Made by a program: the position numbers and the translations under genes. The notes under the pieces are model-generated. The model did not search any database, was not told the origin of the DNA, and saw nothing but the letters and a program-made list of their open reading frames with translations. A stretch of DNA of 64,000 bases, taken from contig SMDE01000001.1 of assembly GCA_004346725.1 (NCBI GenBank), positions 186,001-250,000 on the forward strand, written 5' to 3'. The stretch comes from Phytobacter diazotrophicus. GTDB lineage: Bacteria; Pseudomonadota; Gammaproteobacteria; Enterobacterales; Enterobacteriaceae. Below are positions 1-9,953 of this stretch, in pieces (the first letter of the stretch is position 1; the number at the start of each line of letters is the position of its first letter).

Positions 1-239
1 TGTGGCGTTTGCAGATGCGCTTCTAAATGCGCCACGCTCTCCCAGTTTTCCACCATGATAATGGAGTCTGGTGCGCTCGTCTGGAAACTGACGCCTGCGG
101 CATGGTCAACCCACGGCGCATAGCCATGGCAACCCTCTTCCTGCAACACAGTCGGGATAATTTTTGCGAATTGATCAAGGACCGCCTGGCGATGGTGCTG
201 GCCAGGACGGGTACGAATTTCAGCAATCACTGTCAACAT
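1..239 (-). CDS. ygiN: YgiN quinol monooxygenase, 3' end cut by window edge
   Basis: The frame opens at an ATG at 237-239 on the minus strand, preceded by a good AAGGAG ribosome site, and is still open at base 1, giving 79 complete codons of a family that is about 104 residues long. The product begins MLTVIAEIRT, as in E. coli YgiN, a small cytosolic antibiotic-biosynthesis-monooxygenase-fold protein reported to act as a quinol monooxygenase. It lies 30 bases downstream of mdaB on the same strand, the conserved pairing of quinone reductase and quinol monooxygenase thought to form a quinone redox cycle. The identification is secure; the C-terminus is not visible. Confidence 0.93.
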   Translation of the reverse strand, partial: MLTVIAEIRTRPGQHHRQAVLDQFAKIIPTVLQEEGCHGYAPWVDHAAGVSFQTSAPDSIIMVENWESVAHLEAHLQTP

Positions 240-269
240 GGTTAACTCCTTCTAAGTCCAGCTTCACAG

Positions 270-851
270 TTAAGCAAAAATCTCCGCAAGATGCTTGCGA
301 TATTCCTCAATATAACGCGGCACATCTGGCATTTTGATCACGTCATTCGCGATAAAGCTCGGCAGAGCTTCCATCCCAAGGAACTGATTCGCTTTGTGGA
401 ACGGCAGATAAACACCGTCAACGCCGACGCCATGGAAGAACTGCTCTTCATCGGTAAAGGCATCAAGTGGTGCGTTCCAGGTCAGAGAAAGCATGTATTT
501 TTTCCCCTGAATCAGACCACCGGAACCGTACTTTTTCGCGCCGTCAGAACGGGTTCGCCCATCGCTGGCATACAGCGAGCCGTGGCCTTCGGTAAACACA
601 TCGTCCATGTATTTTTTTACGGTCCAGGGAGCACCCATCCACCAGCCTGGCATCTGCCAGATAACCACATCGGCCCAGAGAAAATTCTGCACTTCTTCTT
701 TAACATCATAATCTCCGTCGGTACGTACGCTTTTTACTGCGTGTCCGTTATCGCGCAGAAAACTTTCGGCGACAGAGGTGAGGGTGTCATTGAGTTGACC
801 ATTAGAGTGGGCGAATTTTTTTGCGCCGTTGATAATCAGGATATTGCTCAT
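270..851 (-). CDS. mdaB: MdaB NADPH:quinone reductase
   Basis: A 193-residue flavodoxin-fold protein of normal length for MdaB. The N-terminus MSNILIINGAKKFAHSNGQL is the FAD/NADPH-binding start of the family, and the WQMPGWWMGAPW segment near residues 65-76 lines the quinone site. In the family it catalyses NADPH-dependent two-electron reduction of quinones in the cytoplasm, avoiding semiquinone radicals. It is the first gene of the mdaB-ygiN pair. In E. coli qseBC lies upstream of mdaB; here the next gene upstream is a divergent AraC-type regulator instead, so local control may differ. Confidence 0.95.
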   Translation of the reverse strand: MSNILIINGAKKFAHSNGQLNDTLTSVAESFLRDNGHAVKSVRTDGDYDVKEEVQNFLWADVVIWQMPGWWMGAPWTVKKYMDDVFTEGHGSLYASDGRTRSDGAKKYGSGGLIQGKKYMLSLTWNAPLDAFTDEEQFFHGVGVDGVYLPFHKANQFLGMEALPSFIANDVIKMPDVPRYIEEYRKHLAEIFA

Positions 852-1051
852 TTTTTGTCCTTAGCGAAACGTTAATGCCGGTAATTTTATCCCGCATGCG
901 TCAATGACAAAACTGGCAAAGCGTGCAAAGACTTTTGCATTTAAAGCAATAATCGCTTTCGGAATGGGACTGAAACGACTGCGCGTATTGCGCAAGATCG
1001 GTCAGGATTAACCTTCGTCGAACCGCCAAAGTAGCGCCTCAGGAGGATGCG

Positions 1052-1918
1052 ATGAACGACACGCGTAAGGCGGTTTATTCAGCACGTTTCAGAATGGTTT
1101 GTCACTACATTGAACGTCATCTGGATGAGCCCTTATTACTGGAGGCATTGAGTGCGATTGCGCACTGCTCGCCTTTTCACTTTCACCGGATGTTTACAGC
1201 CTGGAGCGGAATGCCGCTTTATCGCTATATCCAGTGGCTGCGGCTGCGTCACGCCTCATGGCGGCTGGCGTTTAATCCGCACGATAAAATTATCGATATC
1301 GCCCTGGATGCGGGTTTTCAAAATCCGGAGTCGTTCAGTCGCGCCTTCAAAACGGCGTTAGGCGCCAGTCCCCGTCAGTTTCGTCGTGAACCGGACTGGG
1401 TGAACTGGCACCGACGCGTACCGAAAAACGTTTCTCAGGAGCGAACGATGAAAGAGATCAACATAGTCCTGTTTCCGACCACACCAGTGGCGATGCTAAA
1501 ACACCGGGGCGACCCGGCGCAGGTGAATGCCAGCGCCGCGACATTTATTGAGTGGCGGCGAAGTAGCGGACTTTCGCCGGTTGAGCGTTATCCGACATAC
1601 GGTATTGCATGGGACGATCCCGAGTCAGTGCCTGCCGACGCGTTCCGCTTTGATATTTGTGCGGCCGTGGAGCAGGCAGTACCGGCAAATACGTTTGGCG
1701 TCGAAAATGGCGAAATCCCCGGCGGGCGCTGCGCGGTCATCCGTCATCATGGCTCGCTCGACTCCGTGGGAGAGAGCGTGTATCACCTCTTTCGGCACTG
1801 GCTGCCGGAGAGTGGTGAAACCGTGCGCGATTTCCCGGTCTTTTTCCACTATCTGAATTTTGTGCATCAGGTGCCTGAGCACGAACTCAAGACCGATATT
1901 TACCTTCCCCTCGTGTAA
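1052..1918 (+). CDS. ygiV: AraC-family regulator with GyrI-like effector domain (full-length YgiV homologue)
   Basis: The protein is 288 residues. Residues about 10-115 form a two-helix-turn-helix AraC DNA-binding domain (SPFHFHRMF and a second helix around NPESFSRAFK). Residues about 133-288 form a GyrI-like small-molecule-binding domain (FGVENGEIPGGRCAV; FHYLNF). E. coli YgiV, about 160 residues and located near parC, corresponds only to the second half, so this looks like the two-domain ancestral form, similar in layout to Rob. The start has an AGGAGG-type ribosome site at about 1040. It lies between mdaB (divergent) and parC. The ligand and target genes are not known from sequence; the divergent mdaB-ygiN operon is a natural candidate target. 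Confidence 0.8.
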   Translation: MNDTRKAVYSARFRMVCHYIERHLDEPLLLEALSAIAHCSPFHFHRMFTAWSGMPLYRYIQWLRLRHASWRLAFNPHDKIIDIALDAGFQNPESFSRAFKTALGASPRQFRREPDWVNWHRRVPKNVSQERTMKEINIVLFPTTPVAMLKHRGDPAQVNASAATFIEWRRSSGLSPVERYPTYGIAWDDPESVPADAFRFDICAAVEQAVPANTFGVENGEIPGGRCAVIRHHGSLDSVGESVYHLFRHWLPESGETVRDFPVFFHYLNFVHQVPEHELKTDIYLPLV

Positions 1919-2091
1919 GCCTGACGCGGTCACCAGCCTTCGGTGGCCGCCAGATGCCTGAACAGGCGAAAGTCCCCCGGCGCGATAGGTTTTGTACGCG
2001 CATCACTATGCCTTAACGTCACAGATAGGGTAGTATCTGCGGCAATATTGCCGCCGAAAAGGCGGACGCACATGTTGAGGAATCACACTTA

Positions 2092-4350
2092 ATGAGCGAT
2101 ATGGCAGAGCGCCTTGCGCTACATGAATTTACGGAAAACGCGTATCTGAACTATTCCATGTACGTCATCATGGACCGTGCGTTGCCGTTTATCGGTGATG
2201 GCCTGAAACCTGTTCAGCGTCGCATTGTTTACGCTATGTCTGAATTGGGGCTGAGCGCCAGCGCCAAATTCAAAAAATCCGCCCGTACCGTGGGCGACGT
2301 ACTGGGTAAATATCACCCGCACGGCGACAGCGCCTGTTACGAAGCCATGGTCTTAATGGCACAGCCGTTCTCCTATCGTTACCCGCTGGTTGACGGGCAG
2401 GGGAACTGGGGGGCGCCGGACGACCCGAAATCCTTCGCCGCAATGCGTTATACCGAATCCCGTTTGTCCAAATACGCGGAAGTGCTGCTGGGTGAACTGG
2501 GGCAGGGGACGGCGGATTGGGTTCCAAACTTTGATGGTACGCTGCAGGAGCCGAAGATGCTGCCTGCGCGCCTGCCGAACATTCTGCTAAACGGCACCAC
2601 CGGGATTGCAGTCGGGATGGCGACCGATATCCCGCCGCATAACCTGCGTGAAGTGGCAAAAGCGGCGATCACCCTGATTGAACAGCCGAAAACCACCCTC
2701 GACCAGATTCTGGATATCGTTCAGGGGCCGGATTATCCGACCGAAGCAGAAATCATCACGTCGCGAACTGAAATCCGTAAAATTTACGAGAACGGTCGCG
2801 GCTCCGTACGTATGCGTGCGGTGTGGAAAAAAGAAGACGGCGCCGTGGTGATTACCGCGTTGCCGCACCAGGTTTCCGGCGCGCGCGTACTGGAGCAGAT
2901 TGCCGCCCAGATGCGCAACAAAAAGCTGCCGATGGTGGATGACCTGCGCGATGAGTCCGACCACGAAAACCCGACCCGTCTGGTGATTGTGCCGCGCTCC
3001 AACCGCGTGGATATGGAGCAGGTTATGAACCACCTGTTTGCCACCACCGATCTGGAAAAAAGCTACCGTATTAACCTCAACATGATCGGTCTGGACGGAC
3101 GTCCGGCGGTGAAAAACCTGCTGGAGATCCTCACCGAATGGCTGACTTTCCGTCGCGATACGGTACGTCGTCGCCTGAATTATCGTCTGGAGAAAGTGCT
3201 CAAGCGCCTGCATATCCTTGAAGGCCTGCTGGTAGCATTCCTCAATATTGACGAAGTGATTCATATTATTCGCACCGAAGATGAGCCGAAACCGGTTCTG
3301 ATGTCGCGGTTTGGCATCAGCGAGACCCAGGCCGAAGCCATTCTCGAACTGAAATTACGCCACCTCGCCAAACTCGAAGAGATGAAAATTCGCGGCGAGC
3401 AGGACGAGCTGGCAAAAGAGCGCGATCAACTGCAGGCTATCCTTGCCTCTGAGCGCAAGATGAATAATCTGCTCAAGAAAGAGCTGCAGGCGGATTCCGA
3501 TGCCTTTGGCGACGACCGCCGTTCACCGCTGCATGAACGCGAAGAAGCGAAAGCGATGAACGAACACGATATGCAGCCGTCTGAGCCAGTGACTATCGTA
3601 CTGTCGCAAATGGGCTGGGTACGTAGCGCCAAAGGCCATGACATTGATGCACAGGGCTTAAGCTACAAAGCGGGCGATAGCTGGAAAGCGTCGGCGAAGG
3701 GCAAGAGCAATCAGCCGGTGGTCTTTATCGACTCGACCGGGCGCAGCTATGCCATTGACCCGATCACGTTACCTTCCGCGCGTGGGCAAGGGGAGCCGTT
3801 AACCGGTAAACTGACCCTGCCGCCGGGTGCCGTTGTTGAGCATATGGTCATGACCAACGAAGACCAGAAACTGCTGATGGCGAGCGATGCCGGTTACGGT
3901 TTTGTCTGCACATTCAACGATTTGGTGGCGCGCAACCGTGCGGGTAAGACGCTGATCAGTCTGCCGGACAACGCCCGTGTGATGCCGCCGCTGGAAATTG
4001 AAAACGACGCGGATATGCTGCTCGCGATCACCACGGCAGGCCGCATGCTGATGTTCCCGGTGGGCGATCTGCCGCAGTTGTCAAAAGGCAAAGGCAACAA
4101 GATAATCGGCATTCCGTCGGCGGAAGCCGCCAAAGGCGAAGACGGCCTGGCGCATCTCTACCTGCTGCCGCCGCAGAGCACGCTGACGATTCATGTGGGT
4201 AAACGTAAAATCAAACTGCGCCCGGAAGAACTGCAGAAAGTGCAGGGAGAACGTGGCCGTCGCGGGACGCTGATGCGCGGCTTGCAGCGTATCGACCGCG
4301 TTGAGATTGATTCACCGTCCCGCCCCAGCGTCGGAAACAGCGAAGAGTAA
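2092..4350 (+). CDS. parC: DNA topoisomerase IV subunit A
   Basis: 752 residues, exactly the E. coli ParC length. ParC is the DNA-cleaving subunit of topoisomerase IV (ParC2ParE2), which decatenates daughter chromosomes. The catalytic tyrosine is Y120 in the AAMRYTES motif. The quinolone-resistance-determining region reads [10 protein letters not shown], with Ser80 and Glu84 both unaltered. The C-terminal beta-pinwheel DNA-wrapping domain begins around residue 490. The gene is monocistronic-looking and followed by a hairpin with a T-run. Identification is unambiguous. Confidence 0.99.
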   Translation: MSDMAERLALHEFTENAYLNYSMYVIMDRALPFIGDGLKPVQRRIVYAMSELGLSASAKFKKSARTVGDVLGKYHPHGDSACYEAMVLMAQPFSYRYPLVDGQGNWGAPDDPKSFAAMRYTESRLSKYAEVLLGELGQGTADWVPNFDGTLQEPKMLPARLPNILLNGTTGIAVGMATDIPPHNLREVAKAAITLIEQPKTTLDQILDIVQGPDYPTEAEIITSRTEIRKIYENGRGSVRMRAVWKKEDGAVVITALPHQVSGARVLEQIAAQMRNKKLPMVDDLRDESDHENPTRLVIVPRSNRVDMEQVMNHLFATTDLEKSYRINLNMIGLDGRPAVKNLLEILTEWLTFRRDTVRRRLNYRLEKVLKRLHILEGLLVAFLNIDEVIHIIRTEDEPKPVLMSRFGISETQAEAILELKLRHLAKLEEMKIRGEQDELAKERDQLQAILASERKMNNLLKKELQADSDAFGDDRRSPLHEREEAKAMNEHDMQPSEPVTIVLSQMGWVRSAKGHDIDAQGLSYKAGDSWKASAKGKSNQPVVFIDSTGRSYAIDPITLPSARGQGEPLTGKLTLPPGAVVEHMVMTNEDQKLLMASDAGYGFVCTFNDLVARNRAGKTLISLPDNARVMPPLEIENDADMLLAITTAGRMLMFPVGDLPQLSKGKGNKIIGIPSAEAAKGEDGLAHLYLLPPQSTLTIHVGKRKIKLRPEELQKVQGERGRRGTLMRGLQRIDRVEIDSPSRPSVGNSEE

Positions 4351-4361
4351 TTGTTCTGCAT

Positions 4362-4399
4362 TCATCCCCCACACATCGTTGGGGGAATGACTAATTTTT
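4362..4399 (+). terminator. Intrinsic terminator after parC
   Basis: Arms CCCCCA (4366-4371) and TGGGGG (4380-4385) enclose an eight-base loop. They are extended by imperfect pairing and followed by a T-run at 4395-4399. The position just after the parC stop fits transcription termination. Confidence 0.75.
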
Positions 4400-4524
4400 C
4401 CCGTAAAAGCGTTGTTTATTCCAGAGTTGCGATTAACAATACGTTTTTACGACCCCGCATCTAACCAGGCCTGAGTGTTGCAGGCTAGTGTTTATGCACA
4501 TAGGGATGGGTTTTCGAGGTAGCT

Positions 4525-5262
4525 ATGCTATTTATTGTTCGCTTCATCATCGTTGTTATTTATTCCATTCTGGTGTGTGTCTTTGGTTCTCTTTACTGCC
4601 TGTTCAGCCCACGTAATCCGAAGCATGTTGCTACCTTCGGGCATATGTTTGGCCGCCTGGCTCCGGTATTTGGTTTAAAGGTCGAAAAGCGTTTCCCGCA
4701 GGGTTACGAGCAGCATGGCAAGGCTATCTATATCGCGAATCACCAGAACAACTACGATATGGTCACCGCGTCTAACATCGTTCAACCGCCAACCGTCACC
4801 GTCGGCAAAAAGAGTCTGCTGTGGGTGCCGTTTTTTGGTTTGCTTTACTGGTTAACTGGCAACCTGCTGATTGATCGTAATAACCGGGCAAAGGCGCACG
4901 GCACCATTGCACAGGTGGTGAAACATATTCAGAAGCGCAATATTTCTGTCTGGATGTTCCCGGAAGGCACCCGCAGCCGTGGGCGTGGGTTGCTGCCGTT
5001 TAAAACGGGGGCGTTCCACGCAGCCATCGCCGCTGGCGTGCCGATTATTCCGGTTTGTGTCTCTGGTACGTCGAATAAAATCAATCTTAACCGCCTGAAA
5101 AACGGGTTGGTGATTGTCGAAATGCTGCCCCCCATCGATACCACCGGTTACGGTAAAGATCAGATTCGTGAACTGGCCGCGCATTGCCATGAGCTGATGA
5201 AAACGAAAATCGATGAGCTGGACAAAGAAGTGGCTGAGCGCGAGGCCACAGGAAGGGTCTAA
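4525..5262 (+). CDS. plsC: 1-acyl-sn-glycerol-3-phosphate acyltransferase
   Basis: A 245-residue inner-membrane enzyme that acylates lysophosphatidic acid at sn-2 to give phosphatidic acid, an essential phospholipid step. It carries the family motifs: NHQNNYD (catalytic H-x4-D) near residues 72-78 and FPEGTRS near residues 149-155. There is a hydrophobic N-terminal segment (residues 1-28) and a second hydrophobic stretch after GKKSLLWVP. Length and neighbours (parC upstream, ftsP downstream) match E. coli. The upstream gap of 174 bases holds the parC terminator and presumably the plsC promoter. Confidence 0.98.
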   Translation: MLFIVRFIIVVIYSILVCVFGSLYCLFSPRNPKHVATFGHMFGRLAPVFGLKVEKRFPQGYEQHGKAIYIANHQNNYDMVTASNIVQPPTVTVGKKSLLWVPFFGLLYWLTGNLLIDRNNRAKAHGTIAQVVKHIQKRNISVWMFPEGTRSRGRGLLPFKTGAFHAAIAAGVPIIPVCVSGTSNKINLNRLKNGLVIVEMLPPIDTTGYGKDQIRELAAHCHELMKTKIDELDKEVAEREATGRV

Positions 5263-5331
5263 TCCTTTTGCTATATTGATGCCGGGAAATGATTTCCCGC
5301 GCGGTTTATTCAGTTTTTACACGGAGCAACT

Positions 5332-6744
5332 ATGTCACTCAGTCGGCGTCAATTTATTCAGGTATCCGGGGCTGCATTCTGCGCAGGCGCGATACCGCTG
5401 AGGGCGAACGCCGCCGGGCAGCAACCGCCGCTGCCGATACCTCCGTTAATTGAATCCCGTCGCGGGCAGCCGCTTTTCCTGACTCTTCAGCGTACGCACT
5501 GGTCATTTGCCACCGGAACGCGCGCGCAGGTCTGGGGGGTTAACGGGCGTTATCTTGGGCCGACTATCCGGGTCTGGAGCGGCGATGACGTCAAAATGAT
5601 TTACAGCAACCGTCTGGCAGAAAATGTCTCTATGACGGTGAGCGGGCTGCAAGTGCCTGGGCCATTAATTGGCGGCGCCGCGCGGATGATGACTGCGAAT
5701 AATGATTGGGCGCCAGTGCTGCCGATTCGCCAAAGTGCCGCCACGCTCTGGTATCACGCCAACACGCCGAACCGTACCGCACAGCAGGTTTACAATGGCC
5801 TCGCCGGAATGTGGCTGGTGGAAGATGACGTCAGTAAATCGCTGCCCATTCCGAACCACTACGGTGTGGATGATTTCCCGATTATTATCCAGGATAAACG
5901 GCTGGATAATTTTGGTACGCCGGAATACAGCGAGCCAGGCAGCGGCGGCTTTGTCGGCGATACCCTGATGGTCAACGGCGCGCAAAGCCCGTTTGTCGAG
6001 GTGTCGCGCGGCTGGGTGCGTTTACGTCTGCTCAATGCCTCAAATTCTCGTCGTTATCAGTTGCAGATGAGTGACGGACGTCCCCTGCATGTGATCTCCG
6101 GCGATCAGGGGTTTTTGCCTGTTCCTGTGTCGATCAAGCAACTGGCGCTGGCGCCGGGTGAACGTCGTGAGGTGCTGGTTGATATGACCAACGGTGATGA
6201 GGTTTCTGTCACCTGCGGTGAAGCGGCTGGCATCATGGATCGTCTGCGCGGCTTTTTTGAGCCCTCCAGTATTTTGATTTCCACCCTGGTACTGACGCTG
6301 CGGCCTACCGGGCTGCTGCCACTGGTCACCGATACTTTACCGATGCGACTTTTGCCATCGGATATCATGACCGGTACGCCTGTGCGCAGCCGCGATATTA
6401 CACTGGGCAGCGATCCGGGGATCAACGGGCAACTGTGGGATCCGCAACGTATCGACATTACCGCTCAGCAGGGCTCCTGGGAGCGCTGGACAGTGCGTGC
6501 GGACATGCCGCAATCATTCCATATGGAAGGCGTACAGTTCCAGGTGCGTAACGTCAATGGCGCAATGCCGTTCCCGGAAGATCGTGGCTGGAAAGATACC
6601 GTGTGGGTTGATGGCCAGGTGGAGTTGCTGGTCTATTACGGGCAACCGTCATGGCCGCATTTCCCGTTCCAGTATGGCAGTCAGACCCTGGAGATGGCGG
6701 ATCGCGGCTCGATCGGGCAACTGCTGGTGAATCCGGCGGCCTAG
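5332..6744 (+). CDS. ftsP: FtsP (SufI) cell-division protein, Tat-exported cupredoxin-fold
   Basis: 470 residues beginning with a twin-arginine signal (SRRQFIQVSG, then a short hydrophobic stretch ending at about residue 27, ANA), so the folded protein is exported by Tat to the periplasm. The rest resembles multicopper oxidases (three cupredoxin domains), but in this family the copper ligands are degenerate and the protein stabilises the divisome under stress rather than oxidising substrates. The gene follows plsC by 69 bases, as in E. coli, and may be co-transcribed with it. Confidence 0.96.
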   Translation: MSLSRRQFIQVSGAAFCAGAIPLRANAAGQQPPLPIPPLIESRRGQPLFLTLQRTHWSFATGTRAQVWGVNGRYLGPTIRVWSGDDVKMIYSNRLAENVSMTVSGLQVPGPLIGGAARMMTANNDWAPVLPIRQSAATLWYHANTPNRTAQQVYNGLAGMWLVEDDVSKSLPIPNHYGVDDFPIIIQDKRLDNFGTPEYSEPGSGGFVGDTLMVNGAQSPFVEVSRGWVRLRLLNASNSRRYQLQMSDGRPLHVISGDQGFLPVPVSIKQLALAPGERREVLVDMTNGDEVSVTCGEAAGIMDRLRGFFEPSSILISTLVLTLRPTGLLPLVTDTLPMRLLPSDIMTGTPVRSRDITLGSDPGINGQLWDPQRIDITAQQGSWERWTVRADMPQSFHMEGVQFQVRNVNGAMPFPEDRGWKDTVWVDGQVELLVYYGQPSWPHFPFQYGSQTLEMADRGSIGQLLVNPAA

Positions 6745-6778
6745 TCGATATGGATGCTACTCTGTCGCCCGACAGCGT

Positions 6779-6813
6779 TCCCGGATGACGGCGTAAACGC
6801 CTTATCCGGGCTA
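6779..6813. repeat. REP (repetitive extragenic palindrome)
   Basis: Imperfect palindrome with CCGGATGACGGCG on the left and CGCCTTATCCGGGCTA on the right, the usual enterobacterial REP layout, in the ftsP-ygiQ intergenic space. Confidence 0.85.
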
Positions 6814-6929
6814 TATCCTCTTCGGGTTCTGAGGCGAAAACCCCACACATATTCCTTCATTTCATGTATTGATCCAGCGTATAATCCACGCCCTTTGTTT
6901 ATTTTTTTTGCCACTTTTTTGGAAGCAAG

Positions 6930-9218
6930 ATGAGCGCAATATCCCTGATCCAGCCGGATCGCGACCTTTTTTCATGGCCCCAGTACTGGGCGGCCTGCTT
7001 TGGTCCGGCTCCGTTTTTACCTATGTCCCGCGATGAAATGGATCAACTCGGCTGGGATAGCTGCGACATCATTCTGGTTACCGGCGATGCGTATGTCGAT
7101 CACCCGAGCTTCGGTATGGCTATCTGTGGTCGTATGCTCGAAGCCCAGGGCTTTCGCGTTGGCATCATTGCCCAGCCGGACTGGAACAGCAAAGACGACT
7201 TTATGCGTTTGGGTAAACCAAACCTGTTCTTCGGCGTGACCGCAGGCAACATGGACTCGATGATCAACCGCTATACGGCGGATCGTAAGCTGCGCCATGA
7301 TGATGCCTACACCCCGGATAACGTGGCGGGTAAACGTCCGGATCGCGCGACGCTTGCGTATACCCAGCGTTGCAAAGAGGCCTGGAGAGATGTGCCGGTG
7401 ATCCTCGGTGGCATTGAAGCGAGCCTGCGCCGTACCGCCCATTACGATTACTGGTCCGATACCGTGCGCCGTTCGGTGCTGGTGGACTCCAAAGCCGACA
7501 TGCTGATGTTCGGTAACGGTGAACGTCCGCTGGTGGAAGTGGCGCACCGTCTGGCACAGGGCGAGCCTATCTCAGAGATTCGCGATGTCCGTAACACCGC
7601 GATCATGGTGAAAGAAGCGCTGCCGGGCTGGAGCGGCGTGGATTCACGTATTATTGATATGCCGGGTAAAATCGACCCGATTCCGCATCCCTACGGTGAA
7701 GATTTGCCGTGCGCGGATAACAAACCTGTCGAGCCGAAAAAAGCCGAAGCGAAAGCTGTCGTTGTTCAGCCACCGCGTCCGAAACCGTGGGAAAAAACCT
7801 ACGTGCTGCTGCCCTCCTTTGAGAAGGTCAAAAGCGACAAAGTGCTGTATGCCCACGCTTCGCGTATTTTGCATCATGAAACCAACCCCGGCTGTGCTCG
7901 TGCACTGATGCAAAAACATGGCGATCGCTACATCTGGATTAACCCGCCGGCTATCCCGCTTTCTACCGAAGAGATGGACAGTGTGTTTGCCCTGCCGTAC
8001 AAGCGTGTTCCGCATCCGGCCTACGGTAACAGCCGTATTCCGGCGTACGAAATGATCCGTTTCTCCATCAATATTATGCGCGGCTGCTTTGGTGGCTGCT
8101 CCTTCTGTTCGATCACCGAACACGAAGGGCGCATTATTCAGAGCCGTTCGGAGGATTCGATCATTAACGAGATCGAAGCAATTCGTGACACGGTTCCGGG
8201 TTTTACCGGCGTCATCTCCGATCTGGGTGGCCCAACGGCCAACATGTACATGCTGCGCTGTAAGTCGCCGCGCGCGGAACAAACCTGTCGCCGTTTGTCC
8301 TGTGTGTACCCGGATATTTGCCAGCACATGGATACCAACCATGAGCCGACGATCAATTTGTACCGCCGCGCACGCGATCTGAAAGGCATCAAAAAGATCC
8401 TGATCGCCTCCGGGGTACGTTACGACATCGCCGTAGAAGATCCGCGTTATATCAAAGAGCTGGCGACGCACCACGTGGGTGGCTATCTGAAGATTGCCCC
8501 GGAACATACCGAAGAAGGGCCGCTGTCGAAGATGATGAAACCGGGCATGGGGAGCTATGACCGTTTCAAAGAGCTATTTGATACCTTCTCGAAGCAGGCC
8601 GGTAAAGAGCAGTATTTGATCCCGTACTTTATCTCTGCTCACCCTGGTACGCGCGATGAGGATATGGTCAATCTGGCACTGTGGCTCAAGCGCCACCGTT
8701 TCCGCCTCGACCAGGTGCAGAACTTCTATCCGTCACCGCTCGCTAACTCAACGACCATGTATTACACCGGGAAAAACCCGCTCGGTAAGATTGGTTATAA
8801 GAGTGAAGAGGTGGTGGTGCCGAAGGGCGACAAACAGCGTCGTCTGCATAAAGCGCTGCTGCGTTACCACGATCCGGCGAACTGGCCGATGATCCGTCAG
8901 GCGCTGGAAGAGATGGGTAAAAAGCACCTGATTGGTTCACGTCGCGATTGTCTGGTACCGGCCCCGACGCTGGATGAAATGCGTGAAGCGCGTCGCCAGA
9001 ATCGTAATACCCGTCCGGCGCTGACTAAACACACCCCGATTGTTCATCAGCGTCAGAACGGCTCCGCACGCAGCGAAACCGCAAAGCGTGGCGTTGCGAA
9101 AAACGGCGCAGTGAAAAGTGATGCTGTGAAAACGGGGGCTGTGAAGAGTGGCGCGGTGAAAAGCGGCGTAATGAAAAACGATAACGCAAAAAAAGCGGTG
9201 AAGCGTAAGGCGAGCTAA
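6930..9218 (+). CDS. ygiQ: YgiQ family radical SAM protein
   Basis: 762 residues. The radical-SAM cluster motif is CFGGCSFC (Cys-x3-Cys-x2-Cys) near residues 387-394, flanked by MRGCFGG and SITEHEG, typical of the UPF0313/YgiQ family. The N-terminal half has a B12-binding-like/UPF0313 region. The biochemical reaction is not established. The last ~45 residues are a low-complexity basic tail with repeated AVKS/AVKT-type pentads, longer than the E. coli tail. The start at 6930 is preceded by a GGAAGC ribosome site. Function remains a family-level call. Confidence 0.93.
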   Translation: MSAISLIQPDRDLFSWPQYWAACFGPAPFLPMSRDEMDQLGWDSCDIILVTGDAYVDHPSFGMAICGRMLEAQGFRVGIIAQPDWNSKDDFMRLGKPNLFFGVTAGNMDSMINRYTADRKLRHDDAYTPDNVAGKRPDRATLAYTQRCKEAWRDVPVILGGIEASLRRTAHYDYWSDTVRRSVLVDSKADMLMFGNGERPLVEVAHRLAQGEPISEIRDVRNTAIMVKEALPGWSGVDSRIIDMPGKIDPIPHPYGEDLPCADNKPVEPKKAEAKAVVVQPPRPKPWEKTYVLLPSFEKVKSDKVLYAHASRILHHETNPGCARALMQKHGDRYIWINPPAIPLSTEEMDSVFALPYKRVPHPAYGNSRIPAYEMIRFSINIMRGCFGGCSFCSITEHEGRIIQSRSEDSIINEIEAIRDTVPGFTGVISDLGGPTANMYMLRCKSPRAEQTCRRLSCVYPDICQHMDTNHEPTINLYRRARDLKGIKKILIASGVRYDIAVEDPRYIKELATHHVGGYLKIAPEHTEEGPLSKMMKPGMGSYDRFKELFDTFSKQAGKEQYLIPYFISAHPGTRDEDMVNLALWLKRHRFRLDQVQNFYPSPLANSTTMYYTGKNPLGKIGYKSEEVVVPKGDKQRRLHKALLRYHDPANWPMIRQALEEMGKKHLIGSRRDCLVPAPTLDEMREARRQNRNTRPALTKHTPIVHQRQNGSARSETAKRGVAKNGAVKSDAVKTGAVKSGAVKSGVMKNDNAKKAVKRKAS

Positions 9219-9254
9219 CGATTCACCTGCCCCTTACCCTTCGGGAGAGGGGCT

Positions 9255-9290
9255 GTAGCCCGGATAAGGCGCTTGCGCCGCATCCGGGAA
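9255..9290. repeat. REP element downstream of ygiQ
   Basis: GTAGCCCGGATAAGGCG then CGCCGCATCCGGGAA form the REP palindrome. A short hairpin (CCCCT/AGGGG arms around 9230-9251) immediately precedes it. The two convergent genes ygiQ and the DUF3828 gene end on either side. Confidence 0.85.
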
Positions 9291-9314
9291 CGCGCCAACG
9301 TGTCTGCCACTCTG

Positions 9315-9848
9315 CTAGGGAGAAGGCTGGGAAGAAGGTGTGCTGGTGACATGTTTTTCGTCCGCTTTATCGCTCAGCGCTTCCTGCTGTCGCTCGCGGT
9401 TATACTCTTTAATCCCCTGGTATAAGCTCTGGGTTTCATTGACGATGTCGTCAATCAGCCAGCGGCCGTTTTCATCCACCAGAGAGAGCGTCTGTGTAAC
9501 GGTCTCCGGCCCATCGCTGAAGGGGCGGAAGCGGACCACCGCGTCAACGTGCTGACTATCATGGGGCACGATATCGACCTGCTCCAGCACCAGGTTGTCA
9601 TAATCCTGGCAACCGCAGATAGGATCGTAATTCAAATAGCCTACATCTCCCTCCGCCGTCAGCCTCTGATCCTCTGCGACCTCTTTCATGAGCCGACTGG
9701 AAATCACCTGATCCTTGCCGGAAGCATCAAAAATGACCCCGGCTTGATTATCCTTATAGTGCTGATAAAGCAATTCCACGCTACGCTGAGGAGATTCACC
9801 AAACGCGGAAAAGCTGCAAATAAAAAGCAATACCAATAGTTTTCGCAT
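9315..9848 (-). CDS. DUF3828 (YqhG-like) exported protein
   Basis: 177 residues with a cleavable-looking signal peptide (MRKLLVLLFICSFSAFG). The CGCQDYDNLVLEQ segment and the later GRWLIDDIV motif match the DUF3828 repeat of E. coli YqhG, which sits at the same chromosomal position but is about 308 residues and carries two such domains. The protein is therefore a single-domain YqhG relative, presumably periplasmic. Two cysteines in the CGCQD motif could form a disulfide. The C-terminal 30 residues are polar and low-complexity. Function is unknown in the family. Confidence 0.72.
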   Translation of the reverse strand: MRKLLVLLFICSFSAFGESPQRSVELLYQHYKDNQAGVIFDASGKDQVISSRLMKEVAEDQRLTAEGDVGYLNYDPICGCQDYDNLVLEQVDIVPHDSQHVDAVVRFRPFSDGPETVTQTLSLVDENGRWLIDDIVNETQSLYQGIKEYNRERQQEALSDKADEKHVTSTPSSQPSP

Positions 9849-9953
9849 AGTCGATTCTTCTTGTGGGGCACTGTACCCAGAGTAGCATTGCCTTTGTGCA
9901 GACGTAAGTCTTCATATACGAAGAGATGTTTATCTGAATTCAAGGAGCGAGTG

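Noticed and set aside
291..875. Long plus-strand frame opposite mdaB
   Set aside because: It is a shadow of mdaB on the other strand; no family match and mdaB is unambiguous.
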